Origin: a virus
Direction: 5' to 3' (one strand)
Virus record (IMG/VR): IMGVR_UViG_3300022074_000161
Location: 1-35,854 of that record
Length of the DNA stretch: 35,854 nt
Shown here: positions 6,527 to 15,651 of the stretch, in pieces
Layout of the letters: every line of letters begins with the position of its first letter
Position numbering within the stretch: the first letter of the stretch is position 1
The notes under the pieces: model-generated
The model's input: only the letters and a program-made list of their open reading frames with translations
Database searches by the model: none
Told to the model about the DNA's origin: nothing
Made by a program: the position numbers and the translations under genes

Positions 6527-6691
6527 TTACTTATAGTCCGTCTTTTCACTATATTCTTCATCATTCTCACGAATATTTTTGTATGGATTATCTGGACGAA
6601 TTAAATCGTCAGGTTCGATTTTCCTCTGCAATATCCTGAGAAAAATGAACAACGAAGAAATTGATAATAGAAAACTAATTGGATTTATCAT
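6527..6691 (-). CDS. Single-span membrane protein, 54 aa, coupled to the 115-aa gene
   Basis: A 54-codon ORF whose ATG overlaps the TGA of the 115-aa gene as ATGA. The first 22 residues (MINPISFLLS followed by ISSLFIFLRILQ) form a hydrophobic span or signal anchor. It is followed by a positively charged stop (RK) and a charged tail rich in D, E, N and K (EPDDLIRPDNPYKN). The layout predicts an N-terminally anchored protein with about 30 residues exposed. No ribosome binding site is obvious, in keeping with coupled translation. I do not recognise a function. Confidence 0.74.
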   Translation of the reverse strand: MINPISFLLSISSLFIFLRILQRKIEPDDLIRPDNPYKNIRENDEEYSEKTDYK

Positions 6692-7035
6692 TGAGTGTCA
6701 AGTGGTCTATATTGTTGTGATTTGTATGCACCATAACTAACGACTTCATCAGGATCACGATCATCTTGTTTTGATACTCTTCTTTTTATGTACTCTAACT
6801 GATGCCAGTTTCTCTCATAACAACATAAACACACATGAATTTTTTTATGTAAAAATGTAGTCAAATCACATTGTTTTCTAGGTTTAGTTGCGATCTCAAT
6901 TGAAATGTATCTTGCAGGTGGATTCCATCCTTTTTTATGTTCTACTGGACTTGCTTTAAAATATACCCACCCCTCATGTATCATACCTAATTCCGTTGTC
7001 CAACGAACATAATCATTTACTTGGGGATCGTACAT
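6688..7035 (-). CDS. Conserved marine-phage hypothetical protein, 115 aa
   Basis: The protein starts MYDPQVNDYVRW and contains GWVYFKASPVEH, RYISIEIATKPR and a C-terminal KKIHVCLCCYERNWHQLEYIKRR segment. I associate this pattern with hypothetical proteins of T4-like cyanophages. It is soluble and beta-rich in the first half. Three cysteines lie in CLCCY and another further upstream, but the spacing is not a standard zinc ribbon. It leads a two-gene unit with the 54-aa membrane protein and is preceded by an extended -10 promoter 24 nt from the ATG. Function unknown. Confidence 0.85.
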   Translation of the reverse strand: MYDPQVNDYVRWTTELGMIHEGWVYFKASPVEHKKGWNPPARYISIEIATKPRKQCDLTTFLHKKIHVCLCCYERNWHQLEYIKRRVSKQDDRDPDEVVSYGAYKSQQYRPLDTQ

Positions 7036-7039
7036 ATAG

Positions 7040-7068
7040 TTGACAATTAATCGTTAATAGTATAACAT
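7040..7068 (+). promoter_or_regulatory. Plus-strand sigma70-like promoter
   Basis: Consensus TTGACA (7040-7045), 17-nt spacer, TAACAT (7063-7068). It points right, towards the 58-aa plus-strand ORF, leaving a leader of about 35 nt. It overlaps the opposite-facing promoter of the 115-aa gene, so only one of the two can be bound at a time. Confidence 0.68.
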
Positions 7069-7087
7069 ATATAGATAATGTTAGCAA
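7059..7087 (-). promoter_or_regulatory. Minus-strand extended -10 promoter of the 115-aa gene
   Basis: Minus strand: TTGCTA (7082-7087), 17-nt spacer, TATACT (7059-7064) preceded by TGT, giving an extended -10. The -10 is 24 nt from the ATG at 7035. It shares bases 7059-7068 with the plus-strand promoter. Confidence 0.65.
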
Positions 7088-7109
7088 ATCACAACACATA
7101 GCACGAACT

Positions 7110-7286
7110 ATGATGAAATACCATCTCTACGATCAAAATCACACTCATCAAGGAACATTTGAATCAGTTGAAAAACTTAGAAATTTCTTGTGTGATCGTA
7201 AATATGATAATAATTGTGACTTTGATTTATCCTGTACGTTTGATTATATACGGTCTATTAAATGGTTCTTTGAGATAGAAGAATAA
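7110..7286 (+). CDS. 58-aa plus-strand protein, unknown function
   Basis: The only credible plus-strand gene in the window. ATG ATG starts at 7110 and 7113, and either may be used. The product begins MMKYHLYDQNHTHQGTF and ends RSIKWFFEIEE. It is mixed-charge and aromatic, with three cysteines (positions 28, 36, 42). No strong ribosome binding site is seen. A consensus promoter lies upstream, and the gene ends 5 nt before the stop of the convergent 127-aa tail gene, marking the border between the left (accessory) and right (late structural) regions. No family recognised. Confidence 0.62.
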   Translation: MMKYHLYDQNHTHQGTFESVEKLRNFLCDRKYDNNCDFDLSCTFDYIRSIKWFFEIEE

Positions 7287-7291
7287 TTATT

Positions 7292-7675
7292 TTATGATGG
7301 TTTAGTGGGCCAAACGACATCAGCAGTAGTTGCTGCTTTTGTAATATCTCGAAGTGCCTGACGATATGTTTGATATGGTGTTTTAATTGTATCGGGTACA
7401 TCTACACCTTGTGTCCAATCACATTGAATAAGTAATTTATTTCGATGTACTCTCATTTGTTCCCATGTGTCCTTTTCCCTGTATTCTAAAATCATTGCAT
7501 CAGTGATTTTATCTGAACCAACAATTTGCTGTACAGTTTTTCCATATTCTGGATCAGAAGTATCAGTAACAGGAACCACATAACCTGGATCATATGAATA
7601 TTCTACACCATCAATCTTTATAGGATGATAGTACCATGATGGACTATATTCAAATGTTTCGCTAATCATTGGCAT
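7292..7675 (-). CDS. Tail fibre assembly chaperone-like protein
   Basis: 127 aa. The C-terminal half carries the pattern of phage tail-assembly chaperones (Phage_tail_APC/gp31-like): WEQMRVHRNKLL, then CDWTQG, then a YRQALRDI helix and a final VVWPTKPS. The N-terminal half has a short beta-rich part with SWYYHPI. It follows the 1182-aa fibre gene by 17 nt with a good ribosome binding site (AAGGAGAC), so the two are probably co-transcribed and the chaperone may fold or trimerise that fibre. The fibres here lack a recognisable self-cleaving S74 chaperone tail, which makes a chaperone in trans plausible. It may instead be a minor virion part. Confidence 0.75.
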   Translation of the reverse strand: MPMISETFEYSPSWYYHPIKIDGVEYSYDPGYVVPVTDTSDPEYGKTVQQIVGSDKITDAMILEYREKDTWEQMRVHRNKLLIQCDWTQGVDVPDTIKTPYQTYRQALRDITKAATTADVVWPTKPS

Positions 7676-7692
7676 TGTTAATGTCTCCTTAA

Positions 7693-10600
7693 TTAAAATA
7701 AAGCATAACCATTCTCTGAAACCGAACTCGTATTGGTGCTATAAGAAACAGAACCCATTGCTTCAATATGAACAACATAATGATGATACGCAGCAACAGT
7801 TGCATAGATGTCAATATATTGTGCATAATCATTTCCTGGTGAAGAATTAGAAGAAGTAGTATGGGATATAACACTTGAACCTATCGAACCATTCTTATCT
7901 TCGTGTCCTAAACTCCAAGTTGGAGTATAACCACCAGTATTTCTACCGTGACCATTTACCCACCACACTGCTTCATTTGTAGCAACATAATAAACTTGCT
8001 TGAGCCATATTTTATAGAATCCTGCTCCCCAATAATGTCTTCTAACTCTCATCAAATTAATAGTTGCACTTGATCCACCTGCACTTATGTATCTTGTATG
8101 TGTTCTCAGGGCATTTGACTCCATGTGCTCAAGTGTAGCATAACCTCCTGATGTTGTGCTAGGAGATCTATAGATTATTACTGATCCAGTATCTTTAATG
8201 CGAAGTCTTTCTGTTGGTACAGTGTTTGCATCACCTGTAACTCCACGGGTTCCAAATGCTAAATCACCTACACTATTACTACCTTGTCTTACATGTCCAA
8301 TATAAGCACCAGCATAACTTGTGGTAGAACCACTTTCTGAAAATACGATTTGTGGGCCTTGTCCAACTGTTGCACTATCTCCAGTCAACATTATATGTCC
8401 TTTGTTTGTCTGGAATGTAGATGCACCACGAATTAGTAGTTGATTACCATCTGGATCATCTTCACCAATACCAACTTTACCATCACCACGAACAACTAAA
8501 TGAGGATTATTTTCATCATATCCAGTAGCATATAGAGTATAAGTTGAAGATGAATTACCAGCTCTCAAGAAAATACCATTTCCACTCGTGTGATCACTTC
8601 TTAATTGTGCTAACCAGTTATTACTACCAGAGGAATAAACTTTAACAACTGGATCATAATCTTGACCTGTTATTGCTTGACCACCAACCTTATTTGTTCC
8701 GTGAGCAGTATTTCCAAGATGAACATAACCGTCTTCTGTAATTCTGACTCTTTCACTAGGACTTGTAGTACCGTAGTTTGTACCAAAACTTAAATATCCT
8801 GCACAGTCATAATCAGCAATCGGAGTGGTTGCTATACCTTTGATAAATGCAGCACCAAGATATCTTGTACCATCACTACCACTAAAATTAATATGACCAA
8901 TTTCATCATCTGCTGCAACTGCTGTGTGGTTTCCAATTGTTGCATTTCGTGATTTGGAAAATTCTAAACGGGCAGGATTAGCATCTGTAGACCATCTACC
9001 TATTGCTGCACTTGAGTCATCTCTAGCCGTTCCTGATATTTGAAGTGCAGCATTCTGTGCTTCATGCCTTACAACATTTGCAGTGTATCCGATTAGTAAT
9101 CTTCCTTCATTATCGATACGCATCCTCTCCTGTGGTGTGCCACCAGGACAAGTAACGAATACTGTATCCATTCTATTATTACCAGCAACATTTACACAAT
9201 TGATTGCATTATATCGATCATCAGGAGATGCTGCACTTGCCACCATTTTAATCTGTACTTCTGTATTTGCATTATTAGCAGCATTCACTAATACTAATGC
9301 CTGTGTAGTCGCAGCACCATTTGATGTTTTAACGTGTATTCCACCTGGAGTAACATTTGTTCCAGTTTCTCCACCTGTTAATATTCTACCATCTGTGTCG
9401 ATGCGAAGTTTTGCGGTATGTGATGTATAAAAAGTGAGAGAATTATCACCGTGATAATACTCAATAAGTCCTTCATATCTATCAGCACCACTTCCGTCAG
9501 TGCTGTCTCCAAAAGCTATTGATCCAAAATTGGTGCCTGATCCACTTGCAATAGTAATGCCTCTATTTCCAGATGCATTTCCAACAATAATATCATCCAT
9601 ATTTGGATGAGCAAGGTTGTCAGTTCCGTTAACAATTACTTGACCATCTGATGTGATACGAAGTTTTTCACCACCACTAGTGCCAAATCTTAAATCAACA
9701 GTTTCGGTACTACCAGAGTTTGCTTCGATATAACAAGTTTCATTATTATTTGAATTATCTCTTGCCATTAAATTAATTTTGGCAATCGAGTTCGCAGTAT
9801 CATGAGTTTGTAAAGTTAACGTAGCAGCTGGTTGTCCACTACCTTTCAACATATGCATATCGCCATAGAATTTTGCCTTTCTACTATTATCAATTTCAAT
9901 ACTAGTACCATAGATGTTTCTTAATTTTAATATATCACCATCATGGTTATATAAAATTCCACCCCTAAGACCACTAGCAGGACTTCCAAAATAGATAGAA
10001 CCTCCACCAGTATCGCTTGTGGATGTCATATTTATTGTTGGTGATCCATGTCTATCGAGATAGAGTACACTTGATCTAATATTTCCATTAACATCAAGTT
10101 TTTGTGCTGGAATTTCACTTCCGATACCCACTCGACCATTAGATGCGATGGTAACTCTTTCTACACCACCTCCATCCTCATCCATAATTCTAAGACGATC
10201 ATTAGCAATGACTGTCCATTCACCATTTGAATTATGCATTTTCACACCAGCGTTTCCTGACCCTGCATTTTCTACTGTAATGAAAGTATTGGCAGTATCT
10301 ACTTTATTGATAAGTGTTAATGAAGTTCCATCAACTTGAAGATTTGATGCTGGAACATCAGTTCCGATACCAACTTTACCATCAGCTGCGATACGAAGTC
10401 TTTCTTCATCTGATGTAAAAAATGTTATTGGTCTATATGCACCACTTTTACCACTATAGAAAGAACTTCTTATCCTTGCTTCATTACTAGTTAAATGAAG
10501 TCCAATAAATTCTAGATTTGCAGGATTTTTAGATGCGATTTCACCATTGGCATCTAATGTAAATTGAGGAGTATCAGTTCCAAGGCCAACTTTACCCTCA

Positions 10601-11241
10601 TCATCAACTGTAACTACCTGTGATGCACCATCATATAATCTAACTATATCTGCTGTTCCGCTTTGTGTGACCGCAATACCTGTGACTGTATTACTATTTG
10701 CTCCGACTTCAACTCGATCTACACCAATCAAATTTGTATCAAGTGTAGTGGTTGTTCCTTCGACTGTTAAATTATTGACTACTCTTAAATCATAAAATGT
10801 TGAGATACCACTTGGATTGTTTATTGGGGAACCAAGTATAAGCCCACTAAAAGATGTTGCAGTTAATATTCCAGTTACGACAGCTCCTGTTTCAGCTGTT
10901 TCAAATTTCTTTACATCATTATGATATAAATTTACTTGCCCATCAGTTTGACACCAGATAGAATTTTTAGCACCATTTCGGATATATAAATTTCCCGCCC
11001 CAGTCTCATCAATAAAAGAGTGACTGCCATTATGATATAATTTTAAATCCCCATCATTTCCAAATTTAAGTTTTACATTATCATTAAGTTCCAGTGCATC
11101 ATCTGAAGAGTCGAATATCGCAGAGTTGACACCAACCTGTGTTCCACGAAAATGTGCGTCACCATGAAGAATCGCACCAGACAAAGAAGTTCCCGTTGCG
11201 ATTCCAGATGTTGATATTCTCGTAAGGTCGGTGAGTGCCAT
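7693..11241 (-). CDS. Long tail fibre / adhesin, 1182 aa
   Basis: Virion fibre built from a stalk of repeated units with the pattern E(R/K)LRI..DGKVGIG..P, about nine copies spread over the first 1060 residues, separated by beta-rich segments. It starts MALTDLTRISTSGIATG, a short N-terminal segment typical of marine phage fibres that may join the tail. An early KLKFGNDGDLKLYHNGSH segment is a repeat often seen in such fibres. Residues about 157-218 carry the module shared with the other fibres. The last 120 residues (GYATLEHMESNALRTHTRYI to the C-terminus) lack stalk repeats and are rich in W, Y and H, so they are the likely receptor-binding tip. The 127-aa chaperone-like gene lies directly downstream. 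Confidence 0.88.
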   Translation of the reverse strand: MALTDLTRISTSGIATGTSLSGAILHGDAHFRGTQVGVNSAIFDSSDDALELNDNVKLKFGNDGDLKLYHNGSHSFIDETGAGNLYIRNGAKNSIWCQTDGQVNLYHNDVKKFETAETGAVVTGILTATSFSGLILGSPINNPSGISTFYDLRVVNNLTVEGTTTTLDTNLIGVDRVEVGANSNTVTGIAVTQSGTADIVRLYDGASQVVTVDDEGKVGLGTDTPQFTLDANGEIASKNPANLEFIGLHLTSNEARIRSSFYSGKSGAYRPITFFTSDEERLRIAADGKVGIGTDVPASNLQVDGTSLTLINKVDTANTFITVENAGSGNAGVKMHNSNGEWTVIANDRLRIMDEDGGGVERVTIASNGRVGIGSEIPAQKLDVNGNIRSSVLYLDRHGSPTINMTSTSDTGGGSIYFGSPASGLRGGILYNHDGDILKLRNIYGTSIEIDNSRKAKFYGDMHMLKGSGQPAATLTLQTHDTANSIAKINLMARDNSNNNETCYIEANSGSTETVDLRFGTSGGEKLRITSDGQVIVNGTDNLAHPNMDDIIVGNASGNRGITIASGSGTNFGSIAFGDSTDGSGADRYEGLIEYYHGDNSLTFYTSHTAKLRIDTDGRILTGGETGTNVTPGGIHVKTSNGAATTQALVLVNAANNANTEVQIKMVASAASPDDRYNAINCVNVAGNNRMDTVFVTCPGGTPQERMRIDNEGRLLIGYTANVVRHEAQNAALQISGTARDDSSAAIGRWSTDANPARLEFSKSRNATIGNHTAVAADDEIGHINFSGSDGTRYLGAAFIKGIATTPIADYDCAGYLSFGTNYGTTSPSERVRITEDGYVHLGNTAHGTNKVGGQAITGQDYDPVVKVYSSGSNNWLAQLRSDHTSGNGIFLRAGNSSSTYTLYATGYDENNPHLVVRGDGKVGIGEDDPDGNQLLIRGASTFQTNKGHIMLTGDSATVGQGPQIVFSESGSTTSYAGAYIGHVRQGSNSVGDLAFGTRGVTGDANTVPTERLRIKDTGSVIIYRSPSTTSGGYATLEHMESNALRTHTRYISAGGSSATINLMRVRRHYWGAGFYKIWLKQVYYVATNEAVWWVNGHGRNTGGYTPTWSLGHEDKNGSIGSSVISHTTSSNSSPGNDYAQYIDIYATVAAYHHYVVHIEAMGSVSYSTNTSSVSENGYALF
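10586..10770 (-). repeat. Fibre paralogous module, copy A
   Basis: Encodes the segment from TTTLDTNLIGVDRVEVGAN through GTADIVRLYDGASQVV to VDDEGKVG. It is strongly similar at DNA level to 14877-15065 and, less closely, to 19579-19770. Confidence 0.8.
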
Positions 11242-11257
11242 TTATATCTTTTTTAAA

Positions 11258-11265
11258 TATTTATT
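11258..11265 (-). promoter_or_regulatory. Late-promoter-like AATAAATA, unit of the 1182-aa fibre
   Basis: Minus-strand AATAAATA 17 nt upstream of the ATG at 11241, overlapping the TAA stop of the 61-aa gene. It matches the T4-family late motif TATAAATA in seven of eight positions. Same octamer as at 20737, 25237, 28784 and 34657. Confidence 0.62.
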
Positions 11266-11446
11266 CTTGAACTACCCTAAGATGTTCGGAACTTATACCA
11301 ACAGCAGTTGATGAAAGATAATCAATCACGCATTGTGTTTGATCTTCAGTTAGTCCAGTGTACTCATCTAACAAAGTAGATGTTGTTGCAGCACTCACCC
11401 AACTTCCATCTTTGTATTCTTCAATTTTGTAAGTTTTAATGTCCAT
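11261..11446 (-). CDS. Small protein, 61 aa, between two fibre genes
   Basis: Starts MDIKTYKIEEYKDGSWVSAA and contains LLDEYTGLTEDQTQCVIDYL, so it appears to have a beta N-terminal part and an alpha C-terminal part. A very strong ribosome binding site (TTAGGAGG) lies 6 nt before the ATG, and the gene is 13 nt past the stop of the 1386-aa fibre, with which it shares a promoter. The position after a fibre gene suggests an accessory or chaperone role, but no family is recognised. Confidence 0.8.
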   Translation of the reverse strand: MDIKTYKIEEYKDGSWVSAATTSTLLDEYTGLTEDQTQCVIDYLSSTAVGISSEHLRVVQE

Positions 11447-11459
11447 AATAACCTCCTAA

Positions 11460-14400
11460 TTAAGATATGGATGCACCAGATAATGAACCATAATAAATTT
11501 TAAGAACCACTCCACGAGATCCAACAGAACCAGAGGCCATAGTTTCTGAAATTCTAAATCTTCCAGTGTTGTTAGTACTAGATCCTTCATGACCACCTCC
11601 ATATCTAGCTCGATATGATGCACCAGGACTACCTGCTTCAGTTAATCCACCTTTCATATCGACTGAACCACCTCCACTTTGATCACTTACAGTAAATGAT
11701 ACTGATAAAGCACCACCATTACCACTGTGCTCATATATGAATCCTGTATGAGCATAGTGGTTATTTGCCCACTTACCCCTTACATAATGGTGCATATGAT
11801 GTCCACCGTTGGTTTGATGTTGAACGTAGGTAAACTCTGAATGGAAATAACTTCCACAAGTAAAATCAATCGTGTAACTTTGTTGTCCACTCCATGTAAA
11901 GTGATATTCATTAAATACTGGAGTTGATAATACAAGACCTGACCTAGTAAATCCACTATATTCGTTATCAACTCTTGCAACTGTCAATGCGTTATAAAAT
12001 CTTGCATCACCATTACTCTGAAGTCTTAGAACTTCTTTATCAGAGTTATTAACAGTAAAACTCATATCCGCATTACTACTTCCAGAAGTAACATTCTGAC
12101 ACTTTATACTACCAGTTTGTTCATCATTATTACCCTTAAATTGGATCTGAGTTCCATATCCTGTGCCTGTGGCGTATCTATTAACTAATTGTAGAACGTT
12201 TCTGGTACCATTATCATCAAATCTAAGAATCATATGAGAAAACTGTTCAGTGCTTCCATTCTGTTGGATTGTCATATAACGATTTGCACTATTGTCCCCA
12301 ACCCATAATGCAGTTTCAGTGCCCATCACATTGGATGTATTAATATGAAGTGCACCTAGAGCTGTACCACTATTTCCTTCGCCAATATTAATTCGATTAT
12401 CACTCTGGATTTTCATTGGCGTATTCCAACTTATAGTTCCAGTTCCTGATCCAGCATTTCTAAAGTAGAAATTACCATCATCCATTCCAATATCAGAGGC
12501 ATGATCATTCGCCATGTATGTCCAATTACCCGATGTATTGACATAAGCATTATTGGATAGGAAGGATGCACCACCATCGTCAGCCTGCCATATTCCATAA
12601 TTATTAAGTTGAATACTTTTATATGCAGAAAAGATAGATACTGGTGTACAATTAACTCCTATATTACCATCTGCTGCGATGCGAAGCCTTTCATTATTAC
12701 CATGATAAAAAGTATAAGGCCCAGTTGCTGCTGCTTGCCAGAAGTTCACCGAGTTAGCACCACCATAACCAGCACCAGAAGCACCTGGCCCTTGATTCCA
12801 AATCTGGAAATTCAAAGTTGGAGTTTTTAAATTTATTCCTGTGTAATTGGAACTTGTTCCTGTATTTTCAATCTTAGCATAAGTGGTCGTTGTTGATTGT
12901 TTAATATGTAAATGTTGATCTGCACCACCAGCACCTATCAAAAACATACCATTTGTGTCAAGTTTTGCTTTTTGACCACCAGTACCAACATAAATTGCTA
13001 AAGGAACAGTTGTGCTTGTAAGATAATTTTCAGTAGCACCACCCTCACCTTCAAGTCTAAATTGTGCATATCCTGATCCTCTTCCTTTCACACATATGGT
13101 TGTATTTGTTACTCCACTTGGAGGAAGAACATCCATTTCAAATTCTGGTGAAGTACTATTAATACCAACTCTACCAACATTTGTGATGCGGAATTTTTCT
13201 GATTGAGAACCACCAAATGTATTACAAGTTTCAATTGTAAATGAAGTACCAGTTCCATCATAAAATCCTGAAAGAAGAACTGCATTACCCGCATTACCAC
13301 TACCTGCTCCCAATTGAATTCCAGCACCAGTTCCAGCACCAGATGAATTATTACCAAGTTTTAATAATTGTGATACAGCACCATCATTTGAAGAATCTCC
13401 TATACTTAATTTTGCAAAGGGGTTGTTAGTATCAATACCCATTCTTCCTTCTGATGTGATACGAACTGCTTCTTGAGGTGAAGTTGCTCCACTAGTTGGA
13501 GTTGTTGAGAATATTATATCAGATGGAATTCTATCATTTGCAGGAGTTCCTGTTGCCTGAACAGCAATTTCTGCACCTCTTGCGTATAAATCACTATCAT
13601 CAGCACCTATAAATGTAAGAGATCCAATGAAATCATTCTGATTTGGTTTAGTAACTGAACCTATTGAAGTTCCTCTTGTTTTAATTAATTGTATTTCAGG
13701 GCCATTATCATCATTAGAACTCCGAATCATCGACATTCTAGTAGAATTATTACCAGTTCCTTCAATTAATAATACTTGATGTTGATTACTTCCCTTTGTA
13801 TTTCTTCTAGTTTCTCCAGGCCCAATTATGAAAGTTCCAAACTCATCAATACATGCTCTGTCTGCAAGCACTCTACTTGAATTTGCTACTGAAAAATGTA
13901 ATTTAGATGCATTATAAGAAGCACCACCTTTAGCACTTATCTGTGCTTGTGCAGTATTTGGATTATTATTCCAGAATGCTATACCTGGTCTTGATGACTG
14001 TGAATTTGTATAACTTGTAAGTTTGAGTAGATTAGCAGTTCCAGTTCCTATTGCATTTCCAATTTCAACTAAAGTATCTGGACTATCAGTTCCGATACCA
14101 ACTCTACCAGTTGTTCCTTTGATGGTTATTCTTCTTTCTGCAACAGATGATCCAGCAGTATAAAAATGAACACCACCATTATCACTCTCATTAACACCTA
14201 TATCAATTCTTGCATGATTATTATTAGCACTTGTGCTTTGAAGTTTTAATACACCAGTAGCACCATCATCTCCATATATTACTCCTCCACCATTAGCAGA
14301 ATGAAGTGATATACCTGTTGATACAAGACGCATGACCTCACTACCAGCAGATGAATTTCTGAAAAATCTGAGTTCTCTGCTTACACCACTAGATGAGGAT

Positions 14401-15620
14401 GCGTACATTCCAAAATAACCAGATGCGTTGTATAGTATTCCTCGATTATTTCCTGATTGAGTTCCAGCAAAATAAACATTTCCATTACTTGCGATACGGA
14501 ACATTTCAGTTGTATCTGATGTTTGGAATATTGCATCCGAATTAGATGAATAAACTGCAGCACCACCAATATTAGCAATCGAAACATCTGCACCATTATC
14601 ATCATCTTCTAAAATAATTTTTGGTGATGCATGATTGATTTGGAATGAAGCAGTTGGAGTATGAGTTCCGATACCTAATTTTCCATCACCAGTAATTCTT
14701 GCAACTTCTGCTGATCCACGGAAAATAAAATCACGAGAAGAAGAATTTGTATAAAGATATAAGTTTCCACCTTCACCACCGATTGTTGAGTGTACATTAC
14801 TATCGGTATCAGTCAATCTAATTAAAGGATTGGCACTTGCCAAGTTTAATAATGCACCTGGTATTGCACTTCCGATACCAACTTTACCTTCATCATCAAC
14901 TGTAACTACCTGTGATGTACCATCATATAATCTTAATATATCTGCTGTTCCACTCTGAGTTATTGCTACACCTACTACAGTACTACTATTTGCTCCAACT
15001 TCTATCCTATCTACACCTATTAAGTTTGTATCTAATGTTGTTGTGGTTCCATTTACTGTTAAATCTCCACCAAGAACTAAGTTACCACTTATATCTCCAT
15101 TTCCGTTTACATCTAATCCTGTGCAAGTAACAACACCTGCATTAATTCCACCACTACCACCACTGAATGATGATGCTGTTAATATTCCACTTATATTTGC
15201 ATTTCCAATTACATCTAATTCTTGTTTTGGTTGTAAACTACCAATACCAACTCGATTATTTGCATCATCTAAGTAAAAGAAACCATCATAGTTGAATGGT
15301 TTTGCCATTTGTGTGCCATTTACTGTCCCATTACCAGGCACACCAATTCCAATTGGAACTGCTAAAGCAAGACAGAAAAATCCATCCTGTGCTGTAGGAG
15401 CATTCGCAAATGTTATTTCGCTATTATTAATTTGATACGCAGACTCTGGTTCTTGTATAACACCACCAACAGAGACTAAAATCGAGAAGGCAGATCCTGG
15501 TCTAAATGCAGAACCTCCTACTGTTAAATTAAATGTTTGTGTTGATCCATTAAAAGATGAACTTATATCATCTAACTTTAAATAATTACCACGATTTAAG
15601 TCTCTACCTATATAAGGCAT
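11460..15620 (-). CDS. Long tail fibre / adhesin, 1386 aa
   Basis: The N-terminal 115 residues (MPYIGRDLNRGNYL, then FNGSTQTFNLTVGG and GGVIQEPESAYQINNSEITF) form the beta-sandwich seen at the head of many marine phage fibres, likely the tail-attachment part. A long stalk of VGIGS..P and RI..DGK.GIG repeats follows, with the shared paralogous module at residues about 185-247. The tip (about 1235-1386) is unlike the other fibres: it is rich in H, Y and G, has HHMHH at 1274-1278 followed by NNHYAH, and ends with a glycine/serine-rich beta segment. The histidine cluster could bind metal, as in other fibre tips, but this is inference. It shares a unit with the 61-aa gene and is preceded by a GATAAATAG late motif. 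Confidence 0.88.
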   Translation of the reverse strand: MPYIGRDLNRGNYLKLDDISSSFNGSTQTFNLTVGGSAFRPGSAFSILVSVGGVIQEPESAYQINNSEITFANAPTAQDGFFCLALAVPIGIGVPGNGTVNGTQMAKPFNYDGFFYLDDANNRVGIGSLQPKQELDVIGNANISGILTASSFSGGSGGINAGVVTCTGLDVNGNGDISGNLVLGGDLTVNGTTTTLDTNLIGVDRIEVGANSSTVVGVAITQSGTADILRLYDGTSQVVTVDDEGKVGIGSAIPGALLNLASANPLIRLTDTDSNVHSTIGGEGGNLYLYTNSSSRDFIFRGSAEVARITGDGKLGIGTHTPTASFQINHASPKIILEDDDNGADVSIANIGGAAVYSSNSDAIFQTSDTTEMFRIASNGNVYFAGTQSGNNRGILYNASGYFGMYASSSSGVSRELRFFRNSSAGSEVMRLVSTGISLHSANGGGVIYGDDGATGVLKLQSTSANNNHARIDIGVNESDNGGVHFYTAGSSVAERRITIKGTTGRVGIGTDSPDTLVEIGNAIGTGTANLLKLTSYTNSQSSRPGIAFWNNNPNTAQAQISAKGGASYNASKLHFSVANSSRVLADRACIDEFGTFIIGPGETRRNTKGSNQHQVLLIEGTGNNSTRMSMIRSSNDDNGPEIQLIKTRGTSIGSVTKPNQNDFIGSLTFIGADDSDLYARGAEIAVQATGTPANDRIPSDIIFSTTPTSGATSPQEAVRITSEGRMGIDTNNPFAKLSIGDSSNDGAVSQLLKLGNNSSGAGTGAGIQLGAGSGNAGNAVLLSGFYDGTGTSFTIETCNTFGGSQSEKFRITNVGRVGINSTSPEFEMDVLPPSGVTNTTICVKGRGSGYAQFRLEGEGGATENYLTSTTVPLAIYVGTGGQKAKLDTNGMFLIGAGGADQHLHIKQSTTTTYAKIENTGTSSNYTGINLKTPTLNFQIWNQGPGASGAGYGGANSVNFWQAAATGPYTFYHGNNERLRIAADGNIGVNCTPVSIFSAYKSIQLNNYGIWQADDGGASFLSNNAYVNTSGNWTYMANDHASDIGMDDGNFYFRNAGSGTGTISWNTPMKIQSDNRINIGEGNSGTALGALHINTSNVMGTETALWVGDNSANRYMTIQQNGSTEQFSHMILRFDDNGTRNVLQLVNRYATGTGYGTQIQFKGNNDEQTGSIKCQNVTSGSSNADMSFTVNNSDKEVLRLQSNGDARFYNALTVARVDNEYSGFTRSGLVLSTPVFNEYHFTWSGQQSYTIDFTCGSYFHSEFTYVQHQTNGGHHMHHYVRGKWANNHYAHTGFIYEHSGNGGALSVSFTVSDQSGGGSVDMKGGLTEAGSPGASYRARYGGGHEGSSTNNTGRFRISETMASGSVGSRGVVLKIYYGSLSGASIS
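14877..15065 (-). repeat. Fibre paralogous module, copy B
   Basis: Encodes TTTLDTNLIGVDRIEVGANS through GTADILRLYDGTSQVV to VDDEGKVGIG. It is the closest DNA match to copy A at 10586-10770, with most differences at third codon positions. Confidence 0.8.
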
Positions 15621-15651
15621 TCTGTTACCTCATTTTTTTCTCAGAATAAAA

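Noticed and set aside
13109-13357. Same-strand ORF in another frame within the 1386-aa fibre gene
   Set aside because: Hydrophobic low-complexity translation (V, L, M-rich) that fits an out-of-frame reading of the fibre. The same applies to 7689-7874, 11780-11980, 14381-14605 and 25629-25862.
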